Shown here: positions 1 to 9,013 of the stretch, piece after piece
How positions within the stretch are numbered: position 1 is the first letter of the stretch
Layout of the letters: the number at the start of each line of letters is the position of its first letter
From: Candidatus Nitrospira nitrosa
GTDB taxonomy: Bacteria; Nitrospirota; Nitrospiria; Nitrospirales; Nitrospiraceae
Reading direction: 5' to 3'
Assembly: GCF_001458735.1 (NCBI RefSeq)
Contig: NZ_CZQA01000001.1
Location: forward strand, 1,674,001-1,738,000
DNA: 64,000 bases
Made by a program: the position numbers and the translations under genes
The notes under the pieces: generated by a model
Database searches by the model: none
What the model was told of the DNA's origin: nothing
Seen by the model: the letters and a program-made list of their open reading frames with translations, nothing else

Positions 1-173
1 AGCGCATCGATCTTGGTGGCGAATCGCCGGAACAGGTTGCGAAAGAACTCAAGATATCTCGGAACAATCTCACGGTTCGCTTGCACCGAGCCCGTCAATC
101 CTTGCGGGCTTCTCTCGAAGACGCCTGCGGGATCTGCAGTAAGCACGGATGCCTCAACTGTTCCTGTGGATAA
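1..173 (+). CDS. RNA polymerase sigma factor, C-terminal end with Cys-rich tail (partial)
   Basis: Only the C-terminus is in the window; codons run in frame from base 3 to a TAA at 171-173. The first ~40 residues form sigma region 4 (helix-turn-helix with SPEQVAKELKISRNNLTVRL, then an LHRARQSLR recognition helix). The last ~15 residues are Cys-rich (CGICSKHGCLNCSCG: five Cys and one His). ECF sigma factors of the CorE type in Myxococcus carry a C-terminal Cys-rich domain that senses copper or cadmium directly, without an anti-sigma factor. The copper ATPase and multicopper oxidase that follow fit such a role, which is inferred. The N-terminal half is outside the window. Confidence 0.85.
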   Translation, partial: RIDLGGESPEQVAKELKISRNNLTVRLHRARQSLRASLEDACGICSKHGCLNCSCG

Positions 174-345
174 CAGGTTGCCACGTCTCTCCAACTCGCA
201 TCGGTCTCGGTGGTTGTCCCCGTATTTTTGCCCCCTAATCATGTGTGTCTCTTAGTCTTCTGTAATATTTGACGACCTGCTCCGTCTGTAATGCTGAAGG
301 CGACAATAAGTCGCCGTACGGGATACAATGAAAGGAGTTGGACGC

Positions 346-3165
346 ATGGTGAATGAATCATCGGGCGGATGTTGCGGGAGACTGCATGCAGGACATGATC
401 ATATGAGCAAAGATATTCAAGACACCCATGACGCTTCGCGTGCTCACACGAAGACGGAGATCGATCCCATTTGCGGGATGAGTGTCGATCCAACCGGCGC
501 AGCGGGTCAGTATGATTATAAAGGTGCAACCTACTATTTCTGTGCGGTGTCGTGTTTGGAACGATTTCGCGCGGATCCCGAGCGTGCATTGAGCAAGAAG
601 CCGGTCAATCTCGTCACCATGCCTTCTTCGAGAAAGCCGCTTCCCATGATGCAGCCGACCGAGCACGCTGAGATCGATCCGGTGTGCGGGATGACGGTTG
701 ATCCAGCCACGGCAGCGGGCCGATACGAGTATCAAGGGAAGACCTATTATTTCTGTGCGCTGTCCTGTCTGGCGCGATTCCGTGCACATCCAGAAGAGGT
801 GCTCAGCAAAAAGAAGCCATTGCCGATGATGCAGCCGACCGAGCATGCCGAGATCGATCCGGTCTGTGGGATGACGGTGCAACCTACCACAGCTGCCGGG
901 TCGTACGAATATCGAGGGGAACGGTATTATTTCTGTGCCACGCGGTGTCTCGAAAAATTTCGTGACGATCCCGAGTATTACCTGCTTCCGCCTGACCAGC
1001 GAGTCCCCAAACCTGTTGCGGTCCCTGCCGGTGGCGTCGTCGAGTATGTCTGTCCAATGGATCCGGAGGTGCTGGAGACGCAACCGGGTGCCTGCAGGAT
1101 TTGTGGGATGGCGCTTGAGCCCAAAGTAGTTTCGGCTGAGGACGTCGGCAATCCTGAACTGGAGGACATGAGCCGGAGATTCCGGATCTGCTTGGGACCG
1201 GCGGTGTTGGTGATGTTCATCGCCATGTCCGACATGATTCCCGGCATGCCGCTCCACCATCGGTTCGGAGGGGAGGTGCTGAACTGGGTGCAGCTGCTGT
1301 TGGCCACGCCGGTGGTACTTTGGGGCGGAGCCCCGTTCTTTCAACGGGGATGGGCCTCCATCGTGAACCACGCGCCGAACATGTTCACGCTGATCGCCAT
1401 CGGAACCGGGGCTGCCTTTGGGTACAGTATTCTGGCGACGCTGCTGCCGACGCTCCTGCCTGCATCCTTTCATCGACCCGATGGAACCGTGGCTGTCTAT
1501 TTCGAAGCAGCCGCCATGATTACGGTGCTGGTATTGCTCGGACAGGTGTTGGAACTGCGGGCGAGGAGTCAGACGAGTTCCGCGATCAAGAGTCTCTTGC
1601 GACTGGCTCCGGCGACAGCCCGACTCGTCCGTCCGGATGGGAGCGAGGAAGATGTTCCCCTGGATCAGGTGCATGTGGGAGACCGGTTGCGCGTACGACC
1701 AGGGGAACGTGTGCCGGTCGATGGGCTGGTGGTGGAAGGGAGTACCTCGGTCGATGAGTCAATGATCACGGGGGAATCGATTCCCATCGCGAAGGAGATC
1801 GGAGTGTCCGTGACTGGTGGGACGATGAACGGCACCGGGAGCATGCTCATGCGGGCGCAACGGGTTGGTCGCGAGACGTTGCTGGCAAGGATCGTCCAGA
1901 TGGTCAGCGATGCGCAGCGGAGCCGTGCTCCGATTCAACGCGTGGCCGATGTGGCAGCGGGATACTTTGTCCCGCTTGTCGTGTCGGTGGCAGTTCTGAC
2001 CGCTCTTGCCTGGGCTCTCTGGGGGCCTGAGCCCAAGCTGGCCTATGCGCTTGTGAATGCCGTGGCGGTACTGATCATTGCCTGCCCCTGCGCCTTGGGC
2101 TTAGCGACGCCCATGTCCATCATGGTTGGGACAGGACGAGGGGCGACAGCAGGTGTGCTCGTGAAGAAGGCGGAAGCGCTTGAAGTCTTGGGCAAGGTGG
2201 ATACGATCGTGTTCGACAAGACCGGAACATTAACCGAGGGGAAGCCGGCCTTGATGACCGTTCATCCGACTCCTGCCTGGAGCGAGTCGGACCTGCTCCG
2301 TTTGGCGGCGAGTCTTGAGCAGGGAAGTGAGCATCCGCTGGCGGGGGCCATCGTGGCCGGCGCGCGGAGCCGCAAGATCCCCACGGTTGCGTCCGGACAG
2401 TTCCAATCAACCACCGGCAAAGGAGTCTCCGGTCTTGTTGAGCAGAATTCTGTTGCCATCGGGACGGCGTCCTTCTTGAGGGAGACGATCGGTGTGACTG
2501 CTGGTGAGCTGGCCACACTTGAGGCAGAGGCAGATCGACTTAGGCAAGAAGGACAGACCGTCGTCTTTGTGGCAATCGATGGAAAGGCTGGAGGGTTGTT
2601 GGGTGTGGCGGATCCGATTAAGGCCTCGACCGGAGACGCAGTCCGCCTATTGCAAGCCGATGGCCTTCGGCTGGTGATGTTGACTGGGGACCATCAGCAG
2701 ACGGCCAACGCTGTGGGCAGACAACTAGGCCTCGACGATGTCAGAGCCGGAGTGTTGCCCAACCAGAAAGGCGAGGTTGTCGCCCGATTGAAAGCAGAGG
2801 GTCGAATTGTGGCGATGGCAGGGGACGGAGTCAATGATGCGCCGGCTCTGGCCCTCGCCGATGTCGGCATTGCGATGGGAACCGGTGCCGACGTGGCGAT
2901 TGAGAGTGCGGGGATGACGCTGGTCAAGGGTGATCTTCGGGCGCTGGTTCGGGCCAGACGGTTGAGCAAAGCGACGATGCAGAATATCCGGCAGAATCTC
3001 TTTTTTGCCTTCGTCTATAACCTCGTGGGTGTGCCGGTCGCGGCTGGAGTGTTGTATCCATTCTTTGGCTTGCTCCTGAGCCCGATGATCGCCAGTGCCG
3101 CGATGACGTTCAGCTCCGTCTCCGTGATCTCCAACGCACTTCGTTTACGTAGACTGGCGCTCTAA
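346..3165 (+). CDS. Cu+-translocating P1B-type ATPase with three N-terminal YHS domains
   Basis: Exports Cu+ (or Ag+) across the inner membrane using ATP. An in-frame ATG lies at 328, but AAGGAG at 332-337 sits 8 nt before the ATG at 346, so I start there (939 aa). Order: His/Cys-rich leader ([11 protein letters not shown]), three YHS domains (about residues 40-85, 110-155 and 170-215, each with DPxCGM and YYFC..C), a heavy-metal-binding domain near 234-258 (YVCPMDP..CRICGM), then the ATPase core. The core shows TGES, CPC in a membrane helix (about 580-582), the DKTGT phosphorylation site (Asp near 624), SEHP, MLTGD and GDGVNDAP. The YN and MTFSS signatures in the last two helices are those of Cu+ pumps. 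Classic HMA CxxC domains are absent and replaced by YHS/HMBD. It lies directly upstream of the multicopper oxidase. Confidence 0.93.
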   Translation: MVNESSGGCCGRLHAGHDHMSKDIQDTHDASRAHTKTEIDPICGMSVDPTGAAGQYDYKGATYYFCAVSCLERFRADPERALSKKPVNLVTMPSSRKPLPMMQPTEHAEIDPVCGMTVDPATAAGRYEYQGKTYYFCALSCLARFRAHPEEVLSKKKPLPMMQPTEHAEIDPVCGMTVQPTTAAGSYEYRGERYYFCATRCLEKFRDDPEYYLLPPDQRVPKPVAVPAGGVVEYVCPMDPEVLETQPGACRICGMALEPKVVSAEDVGNPELEDMSRRFRICLGPAVLVMFIAMSDMIPGMPLHHRFGGEVLNWVQLLLATPVVLWGGAPFFQRGWASIVNHAPNMFTLIAIGTGAAFGYSILATLLPTLLPASFHRPDGTVAVYFEAAAMITVLVLLGQVLELRARSQTSSAIKSLLRLAPATARLVRPDGSEEDVPLDQVHVGDRLRVRPGERVPVDGLVVEGSTSVDESMITGESIPIAKEIGVSVTGGTMNGTGSMLMRAQRVGRETLLARIVQMVSDAQRSRAPIQRVADVAAGYFVPLVVSVAVLTALAWALWGPEPKLAYALVNAVAVLIIACPCALGLATPMSIMVGTGRGATAGVLVKKAEALEVLGKVDTIVFDKTGTLTEGKPALMTVHPTPAWSESDLLRLAASLEQGSEHPLAGAIVAGARSRKIPTVASGQFQSTTGKGVSGLVEQNSVAIGTASFLRETIGVTAGELATLEAEADRLRQEGQTVVFVAIDGKAGGLLGVADPIKASTGDAVRLLQADGLRLVMLTGDHQQTANAVGRQLGLDDVRAGVLPNQKGEVVARLKAEGRIVAMAGDGVNDAPALALADVGIAMGTGADVAIESAGMTLVKGDLRALVRARRLSKATMQNIRQNLFFAFVYNLVGVPVAAGVLYPFFGLLLSPMIASAAMTFSSVSVISNALRLRRLAL
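526..885 (+). repeat. Internal 180-bp tandem duplication encoding YHS domains
   Basis: The stretch from 634 recurs from 814, exactly 180 bp later. Both copies encode the same linker plus domain start ([20 protein letters not shown]). The second and third YHS domains are therefore a recent in-frame duplication; the first copy is more diverged. Outer limits are approximate. Confidence 0.8.
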
Positions 3166-3193
3166 TCACTCTTGGGCATACCGCTCAACGAAG

Positions 3194-5002
3194 ATGAATG
3201 ACCCGGTAATATCCAGACGTCTCTTGCTCAAGCGAGCAGCGGCGTTGGGATTGCTTGCCACAACACAGCGGTTTTTTTCTGCTTGCACGACAACGTCTCC
3301 GCTTCCGACCACTCAGACCGGCCTGCACGCTTCGACGCTTCGCGGCGAGGTCATTGACCTCCTCATTGGTGAAACAGCCTTTACGGTGGATGGGAAGACC
3401 GGCATTGCCGCAACGATCAATGGGACCATCCCTGGCCCGTTGATCCGTTTAAAGGAAGGTCAGGACATCACGATCCGTGTGACGAATCAGTTGATGGAGG
3501 ATTCGTCGATTCACTGGCACGGAGTCCTCCTGCCCTCGCATATGGATGGAGTTCCTGGGGTGAGCTTCAGGGGCATTCAGCCGGGAGAGACCTATCACTA
3601 CCGTTTCGTCGTCAAGCAGAGCGGGACCTACTGGTATCACAGCCACTCCGGCGGTCAGGAATTGCAAGGGATGTATGGGGCGATGATCATCGACCCTGTT
3701 GAACCGGACCCCTTTCAGTATGACCGGGAGTATGTCGTCATGCTTTCGGAGTGGAGCCATGAGTCCACGGAAGTCATGATGGACCACCTCAAGAAGTCCT
3801 CCGGCTATTATAACTTCCAGAAGCGGGATGCTCGGGAGTTTCTCGCCGACGCGAAACGTTGGGGATTGTGGCCGACGATGCGGAATTATGTGATGTGGGA
3901 CGAGATGCGGATGGATCCCACCGACTTTGCCGATGTGACCGGTGCAACCTTCACGTTCTTGATGAATGGGCTGCCTGCTGCGGCCAATTGGACAGGTCTC
4001 TTTCAACCGGGGGAACGGGTGCGGCTGCGCTTTATTAATGCTGCCGCCATGACGTTTTATGACGTTCGCATCCCAGGGTTGACTATGACGGTGGTCCAGG
4101 CCGACGGCCAAAATGTGCAACCGGTTTCAGTTGAGGAGTTTCGTTTCGGTCCCGCAGAAACCTACGACGTACTGATTCAGCCAACCGAGGATCGTGCCTA
4201 TACGATCTTTGCCGAAACCATGGATAGGAGCGGGTACGCTTGTGGAACCCTTGCCACTCGTCCTGGAATGCGAGGAGAAATCCCCAAGCGTCGTGCCCGT
4301 CCACTTCGGACCATGGAAGATATGGGAATGGTGGATCACGGTAACGGACATCACGCTCCTGCTCTGGAATCGTCGGTGCCGACTTCGACTCATGGCATGA
4401 TGCAAGGGAAACCGTCCGCCAATGTGGGGGGTGAACAGCATGACGGACAGCACCATTCAGCAATCCCAGGGGCAACGCCAGTAAAGCATGGGGCCGATCA
4501 CCACGGGACCGGTAACCAAACGGTGGCCGAGTACTCCCAAAGCCGGATGCATGAACCGGGCAGAGGACTTGAGCAGGCGGTCAGGTCTGTCCTGGTCTAC
4601 ACCGACTTGAAGAGTCTGGTGCCGTATTCAGACCAACGAGCACCGGAGCGAGAGATCGAGTTGCATCTCACCGGCCATATGCAGCGGTACATGTGGTCAT
4701 TCGATGGAAAGACATACTCTGATGCACCGGAACCAATACGTTTTCGCTACGGTGAGCGAGTGCGACTGACCTTTGTCAACGACACGATGATGGAACATCC
4801 GCTTCACTTGCACGGAATGTGGATGCATCTCGAAAACGGTGCAGGCGCCTATCTTCCTCGAAAACATACGGTCATCGTCAAGCCAGCTGAACGGTTGTCC
4901 GTCGTTGTCAGCGCCGATGCCCCAGGGCCTTGGGCCTTTCACTGTCATCTCCTCCTGCATATGGAAGCGGGGATGTTCCGCGTTGTTCAGGTGGATCCAT
5001 AA
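3194..5002 (+). CDS. copA: Copper-resistance multicopper oxidase, CopA family
   Basis: Periplasmic multicopper oxidase expected to oxidise Cu+ to the less toxic Cu2+. The 602-aa product starts with a Tat signal (SRRLLLKRAAALGLL) running into FFSACTT. All copper-ligand blocks are present: HWHG and WYHSHSG in the N-terminal cupredoxin domain, and HPLHLHGMW and HCHLLLHMEAGM at the C-terminus, giving the type-1 His-Cys-His-Met and the type-2/3 histidines. A Met/His-rich insert at about residues 375-440 (repeated HG, HH and GMM) is typical of CopA-type copper-resistance oxidases and probably binds extra Cu+. It starts 28 nt after the ATPase gene and is followed by copB, so a copper operon is likely. 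'copA' here means the pco/cop oxidase, not the ATPase. Confidence 0.93.
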   Translation: MNDPVISRRLLLKRAAALGLLATTQRFFSACTTTSPLPTTQTGLHASTLRGEVIDLLIGETAFTVDGKTGIAATINGTIPGPLIRLKEGQDITIRVTNQLMEDSSIHWHGVLLPSHMDGVPGVSFRGIQPGETYHYRFVVKQSGTYWYHSHSGGQELQGMYGAMIIDPVEPDPFQYDREYVVMLSEWSHESTEVMMDHLKKSSGYYNFQKRDAREFLADAKRWGLWPTMRNYVMWDEMRMDPTDFADVTGATFTFLMNGLPAAANWTGLFQPGERVRLRFINAAAMTFYDVRIPGLTMTVVQADGQNVQPVSVEEFRFGPAETYDVLIQPTEDRAYTIFAETMDRSGYACGTLATRPGMRGEIPKRRARPLRTMEDMGMVDHGNGHHAPALESSVPTSTHGMMQGKPSANVGGEQHDGQHHSAIPGATPVKHGADHHGTGNQTVAEYSQSRMHEPGRGLEQAVRSVLVYTDLKSLVPYSDQRAPEREIELHLTGHMQRYMWSFDGKTYSDAPEPIRFRYGERVRLTFVNDTMMEHPLHLHGMWMHLENGAGAYLPRKHTVIVKPAERLSVVVSADAPGPWAFHCHLLLHMEAGMFRVVQVDP

Positions 5003-5012
5003 CCAGCCGGAG

Positions 5013-5897
5013 ATGGGATCAGTGGGTAGAACGATCCAACAATGTTGGGGGAGGTTCATCGCCTGTGCCCTGAGTATAGGCGTGGGCGTGGGAACTGTTG
5101 CCGCGGAATCTGAGCACAGACATGAGCATGGGGCTTCTGTTTCCGAGAGTACGATGACGGTCAAGCCGAGCCAGACACAGGACAAGTCTCAGGTGTATGG
5201 AGTTTCACAACCGGATTGGCCCAGTCCTGTGAACGACCAGGAACGCCGTCTGTTCACATTGGTGGATGTGCTGGAATATCGCCCCCGCACTGGGGGAGGG
5301 GGAAGCAATAGTGATTACCGGTGGGACCTCGAAGGCTGGTACGGCGGCGATCACCACCGACTCTGGTTCAAAAGCGAAGGGCAGCGGGATACCGCGTTCA
5401 AGGCCGACTATGATGTGGACTTCCAATTGCTCTATGGTCGATTTCTCTGGAAGCATTACGACATTCAAGCCGGTGCTCGAATGGAAACACAGTCGTTTCG
5501 TGGTGGGAATGTGACACGCGGTATGGGGGTGATCGGGCTACAGGGAATCGTGCCCTACAACTACGAGTTCGAATCGGCGCTGTTCATTGATCAGCGTGGT
5601 GCTGTTTCGGCGAGATTGGCTTATACGAAAGATTTCTTGCTCACGCAACGGCTGATCCTTCAAGGGCGATTCGAAACCAACCTGGCAATCCAGCGAGTGG
5701 AGGAGTTTACGACCGGCTCGGGCCTCAACAATCTTGAATTCGGCGGTCGCCTGCGCTACGAGATCCGCCGGGAGTTTGCTCCGTACGTCGGTCTGTCGCT
5801 GGACCGTAGCTACGGGGAAACGGCGACATTGGTGCGTCGGCAGGGCGGAGATCCGAGCCAGATTCGATTCGTGGTCGGTGTGAGGATGTGGTTCTGA
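5013..5897 (+). CDS. copB: CopB-type outer-membrane copper-resistance protein
   Basis: Outer-membrane protein of the cop/pco copper-resistance system. The frame is open well upstream inside copA, but a signal peptide (RFIACALSIGVGVGTVAA) begins only after 5013. ATG 5013 and GTG 5022 are both possible; GTG 5022 has better spacing (9 nt) from CCGGAG at 5007-5012. About 294 aa. After a short His-containing linker (EHRHEHG) comes the family core, DLEGWYGGDHHRLWFKSEG, then alternating beta strands ending with the aromatic VVGVRMWF, typical of outer-membrane barrels. It follows copA by about 10 nt, in the usual copA-copB order. Confidence 0.9.
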   Translation: MGSVGRTIQQCWGRFIACALSIGVGVGTVAAESEHRHEHGASVSESTMTVKPSQTQDKSQVYGVSQPDWPSPVNDQERRLFTLVDVLEYRPRTGGGGSNSDYRWDLEGWYGGDHHRLWFKSEGQRDTAFKADYDVDFQLLYGRFLWKHYDIQAGARMETQSFRGGNVTRGMGVIGLQGIVPYNYEFESALFIDQRGAVSARLAYTKDFLLTQRLILQGRFETNLAIQRVEEFTTGSGLNNLEFGGRLRYEIRREFAPYVGLSLDRSYGETATLVRRQGGDPSQIRFVVGVRMWF

Positions 5898-5932
5898 ACG
5901 GAAAGAGCACCACAATTGTTCGGGAGCGTTGA

Positions 5933-7156
5933 TCAGCGATCGCTGACGGTGCGAATGGCTGCCGAACGCAGGACCACTCCGAATATCGCCAGCCCGGAGA
6001 AAATCGCACCGGCGTAGAATGTGACTGACGCGCCCAGCCCATCCCACAGTAGGCCTGCGAGGACACTGGCAACGAACATGGCGAGTCCGCTTGCCAGGTT
6101 GAATAATCCATAGGCGGTTCCGCGTAGATCAGCCGGAGCCGTGTCGGCCACCATCGTGGCCAGTAGACCTTGTGTGATGCCCATGTGCAGTCCCCACAGG
6201 CTCACACCCAGGAGCGCGACTTCCCAATGGCCGTGCATGGCCAACACCAGGTCAGCCCCGATCAAGATCATCAGCCCAATGACGAGCAATTTTGTGTGGC
6301 TCATGCGGTCCGAGAGTTTGCCGAAAGGGTAGGCTGAACCGGCATAGACGAGATTCATCGCAACCATCACGAGCGGGGTGAGCGCGAGGGGAACCCCTAC
6401 CTGGTTGGCACGAAGTACGAGAAAGGCTTCACTGAATCGGGCAAGCGTGAAGATGGCCCCGATCCCAACCACCCACCAATAGGCAGGTCCCAAGCGGGAG
6501 AGATTTTCCCATCGGATCGGGTTCACGCGGCTGCGATCCTGTCGAGTTGACGGCTCCTGAACTCCAACAACTAATAGCGCCACCGACAGGATGCCGGGAA
6601 TGACGGCGACCCAAAAGACCGCGCGGAAGTCATTGGCCCACAGTACCATCAACAAGGTTGCCAGTAGGGGGCCGAGGAAGGCGCCGACCGTATCCAGAGC
6701 CTGCCTCAGACCGAAGGCCGCACCGCGAAGGTGAAGGGGCGCAATATCGGCGACCAACGCGTCTCGTGGTGCACCACGGATCCCCTTACCGATTCGATCT
6801 AGGAGGCGAGCGGTTAGGACGACTCCGAGGCTGGAGGCCAGCGCAAACAGTGGTTTGGTCACTGTTCCCAAGGTATAGCCAAAAACAGCGAGTTCCTTTC
6901 TTTTTCCAAGATAGTCACTGAGCGTGCCGGAAAAAATCTTCACCATCAACGCAAGGGACTCGGCCAAGCCTTCGACGAAGCCTACGGCAGTGGCACTAGT
7001 TCCAAGCACTGTCACCATGAACAGCGGAAGGAGGCTGTGGATCATCTCCGATGAAACGTCCATCAAGAGGCTGACGAATCCGAGGACCCAGATACCGCCT
7101 GGGAGCTGTTGGTTGGGTCGGTCTGACGGCAAAGGAGGAGCCATACGATTTCTCAT
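5933..7156 (-). CDS. Major facilitator superfamily transporter
   Basis: A 407-aa polytopic membrane protein with 11-12 hydrophobic segments. The loop-2/3 MFS signature is visible (GTLSDYLGKRKELAVFGY) and again in the second half (AYPFGKLSDRMSHTKLL). A conserved block GLRQALDTVGAFLGPLLA belongs to a family of uncharacterised bacterial MFS exporters often found near metal-resistance genes. The substrate cannot be read from sequence. It is convergent with copB and transcribed away from the His-rich gene at 7250, so it is not part of either copper operon by strand. Confidence 0.88.
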   Translation of the reverse strand: MRNRMAPPLPSDRPNQQLPGGIWVLGFVSLLMDVSSEMIHSLLPLFMVTVLGTSATAVGFVEGLAESLALMVKIFSGTLSDYLGKRKELAVFGYTLGTVTKPLFALASSLGVVLTARLLDRIGKGIRGAPRDALVADIAPLHLRGAAFGLRQALDTVGAFLGPLLATLLMVLWANDFRAVFWVAVIPGILSVALLVVGVQEPSTRQDRSRVNPIRWENLSRLGPAYWWVVGIGAIFTLARFSEAFLVLRANQVGVPLALTPLVMVAMNLVYAGSAYPFGKLSDRMSHTKLLVIGLMILIGADLVLAMHGHWEVALLGVSLWGLHMGITQGLLATMVADTAPADLRGTAYGLFNLASGLAMFVASVLAGLLWDGLGASVTFYAGAIFSGLAIFGVVLRSAAIRTVSDR

Positions 7157-7249
7157 GAACGTCTTGCTGAGACCTTACCGCGAATGTGACGGACAAGTAA
7201 AAGCCCCTCAATTGATGGCCTTCGGCTACTGTGTTAATCTTAAGATGTA

Positions 7250-7711
7250 ATGAATTTGACATGTACATCGCTCGGTTATTTCCGGATGGCTGTCCTGGTG
7301 TGGGCCTCCCTGTGGATGCTGGCCGTTCCCTTATTTCATGTGCATCCAGACGCGGACCATCTTCATGGACAAGCAGGTCATTTCCATGGTGGGACTATTC
7401 ATACGGTCATGTCGCCTGACCTTGAGTGCGAGGGGGAGAGCCATCCGTCGTTTGCCCCCAATTCGCATGACAACGGGGCCACGGTCGCCGGAGGGGGACA
7501 TCGGCATATCGAAATCGGTTTCTCACTTCTGACTGATTCAGATCGTAAGTTGTTCAATCCCCTTTTGAGCCAGGCCCATGCTCTCGTGTCTGTCGCGGCA
7601 TGGAAACTGGAAGCCAGCGTTTCGCAAGAACCACAAGCCATCACGCTGTTTTCCCTTGCACGATTGATTCACGGTTTGCCCTTCCGTGGTCCACCCACTT
7701 TTCTCGCGTAG
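7250..7711 (+). CDS. His-rich exported protein ahead of a heavy-metal RND system
   Basis: No family recognised with certainty. The 153-aa product has an N-terminal hydrophobic helix (MAVLVWASLWMLAVPL) followed by a His/Asp-rich segment (HVHPDADHLHGQAGHFHGG), another HRH and scattered His up to about residue 85. This suggests a periplasmic or membrane-anchored metal-binding peptide. ATG 7286 is an alternative start that keeps the helix. It lies about 80 nt upstream of the czcB-like gene on the same strand; small His-rich ORFs commonly precede Czc/Cus operons. Role as metal scavenger or chaperone is inferred. Confidence 0.7.
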   Translation: MNLTCTSLGYFRMAVLVWASLWMLAVPLFHVHPDADHLHGQAGHFHGGTIHTVMSPDLECEGESHPSFAPNSHDNGATVAGGGHRHIEIGFSLLTDSDRKLFNPLLSQAHALVSVAAWKLEASVSQEPQAITLFSLARLIHGLPFRGPPTFLA

Positions 7712-7792
7712 CGCTCTTGTCCGTTTATACTCTCTAAGACAGCCTCAACACGCACCTTGGGCGACCAGCCCCCGGGCGACTGGAGAATGGTC

Positions 7793-9013
7793 ATGATCTA
7801 TTCCTGGAAGTCTCTCGTGCCAGGATGTGCAGTACGGCTTATCGTCCTTCTTGTGGTCTTCCTCTCGTCTGTGTCGTGCCAACCGCCTCAGGACGAGGGA
7901 CAGAAACGGCCGGCTCAAGCGACTGCGCCCGAGACTCAAGCCGGTGTGATTGAACTGCCGGAAGGGACTTCAATGCTCTCACAGATTCATACTGAGCGGG
8001 TGGGGCACCGTTCCATGCGAATGTCGCTGAAGGCGCAGGGGGGCAAGATTTTGCCCAATGAAAACCGGCTGGCCCATCTGGGCCCGCGAGTGCCGGGACG
8101 CATTGTGGCCGTCTATTCTAATCTTGGAGATCGGGTGGAATCCGGTCAGCGGCTGCTATTGCTCGATAGTCCGGCGTTTGGCGAGGCTCAGTTGGAATAT
8201 CGCAAGCGGCGGACGGCAATGAGGGTGGCGGAGAAGGCTTTTGAACGGGCCAAAGCGCTCTCAGGCGAAGGCGCGATCGGAATCAGCGAATATCAGCGGC
8301 GTGAGGCTGAGCATGAAAACTCCAGGGCCGAGCTCTACGAAGCAGAAGAGAAACTTCACTTGCTGGGGATGGCGGAAAGGGAAATCCAGCGCCTGTCTGC
8401 CGAACAATTGCCCCATGCCGAGGTGGCCCAGGTGTTTCTGCGGGCTCCCTTCTCCGGTGAAATCATCGAACGGAATGCCACGGTCGGAGAGGTGGTCGAT
8501 TCGAGTAAAACCCTCTTCACCGTAGCGGATCTTTCCACCGTATGGGTTCGAGCGGACTTCCCGGAACAGCAGATCGGGAAACTGAAAGCCGGCCTTGCTG
8601 TGGAAATTCGGGTCGCGGCCTACCCAGAGACGATATTTCAGGGCGACATTACCTATATCGGCGCCATGATCGATCCGGCCACGAGGACGGTGACGGCACG
8701 TTTGCAGATTCCTAACTCAGACCGGCGGTTACGTCCGGAAATGTTTGCCGAGGTAACGGTGCACACGCAGGAACAATCGGTCCTTGCCGTACCGCGTGTC
8801 GCGTTGCAGCAAGTCGGGACCCGGACCATGGTATTTGTCACAAGAGGCCCACGTCGGTTTGAATGGCTCGAAGTAACACTCGGTGAGTCGTCGGAGGAAT
8901 ACGTCGAGGTCAAGGCCGGACTGAAGGAAGGCGATGAGGTCGTGACGGAAGGCAGTTACGCGCTGAAGTCCGAAGCGCTTCGCGGGCAGATGTCCATGGG
9001 AGGTCCGCTGTGA
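7793..9013 (+). CDS. czcB: Heavy-metal RND efflux periplasmic adaptor (CzcB/CusB type)
   Basis: Membrane-fusion protein linking the inner-membrane RND pump to an outer-membrane channel. The frame opens at a TTG at 7757, but GGAGA at 7782-7786 stands 6 nt before ATG 7793, giving MIYSWKSL and a lipoprotein signal with lipobox SSVSC (406 aa). A barrel-sandwich/lipoyl half (RVPGRIVAVYSNLGDRVESGQRLL), a coiled-coil hairpin (about 120-190), the second lipoyl half (APFSGEIIERNATVGEVV) and a beta-barrel domain follow. Its TGA overlaps the GTG of the pump gene (GTGA), indicating translational coupling. Metal specificity cannot be decided from the sequence. Confidence 0.9.
   Translation: MIYSWKSLVPGCAVRLIVLLVVFLSSVSCQPPQDEGQKRPAQATAPETQAGVIELPEGTSMLSQIHTERVGHRSMRMSLKAQGGKILPNENRLAHLGPRVPGRIVAVYSNLGDRVESGQRLLLLDSPAFGEAQLEYRKRRTAMRVAEKAFERAKALSGEGAIGISEYQRREAEHENSRAELYEAEEKLHLLGMAEREIQRLSAEQLPHAEVAQVFLRAPFSGEIIERNATVGEVVDSSKTLFTVADLSTVWVRADFPEQQIGKLKAGLAVEIRVAAYPETIFQGDITYIGAMIDPATRTVTARLQIPNSDRRLRPEMFAEVTVHTQEQSVLAVPRVALQQVGTRTMVFVTRGPRRFEWLEVTLGESSEEYVEVKAGLKEGDEVVTEGSYALKSEALRGQMSMGGPL

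Noticed and set aside
239-1674. Long minus-strand frames (116 and 438 codons) over the copper ATPase gene
   Set aside because: They are shadows: the plus-strand frame encodes an unmistakable P-type ATPase with all motifs.
5930-5946. Palindrome TCAGCGATCGCTGA at the end of the MFS gene
   Set aside because: A single 14-bp palindrome over a stop codon with no T-run; too little to call a terminator or operator.
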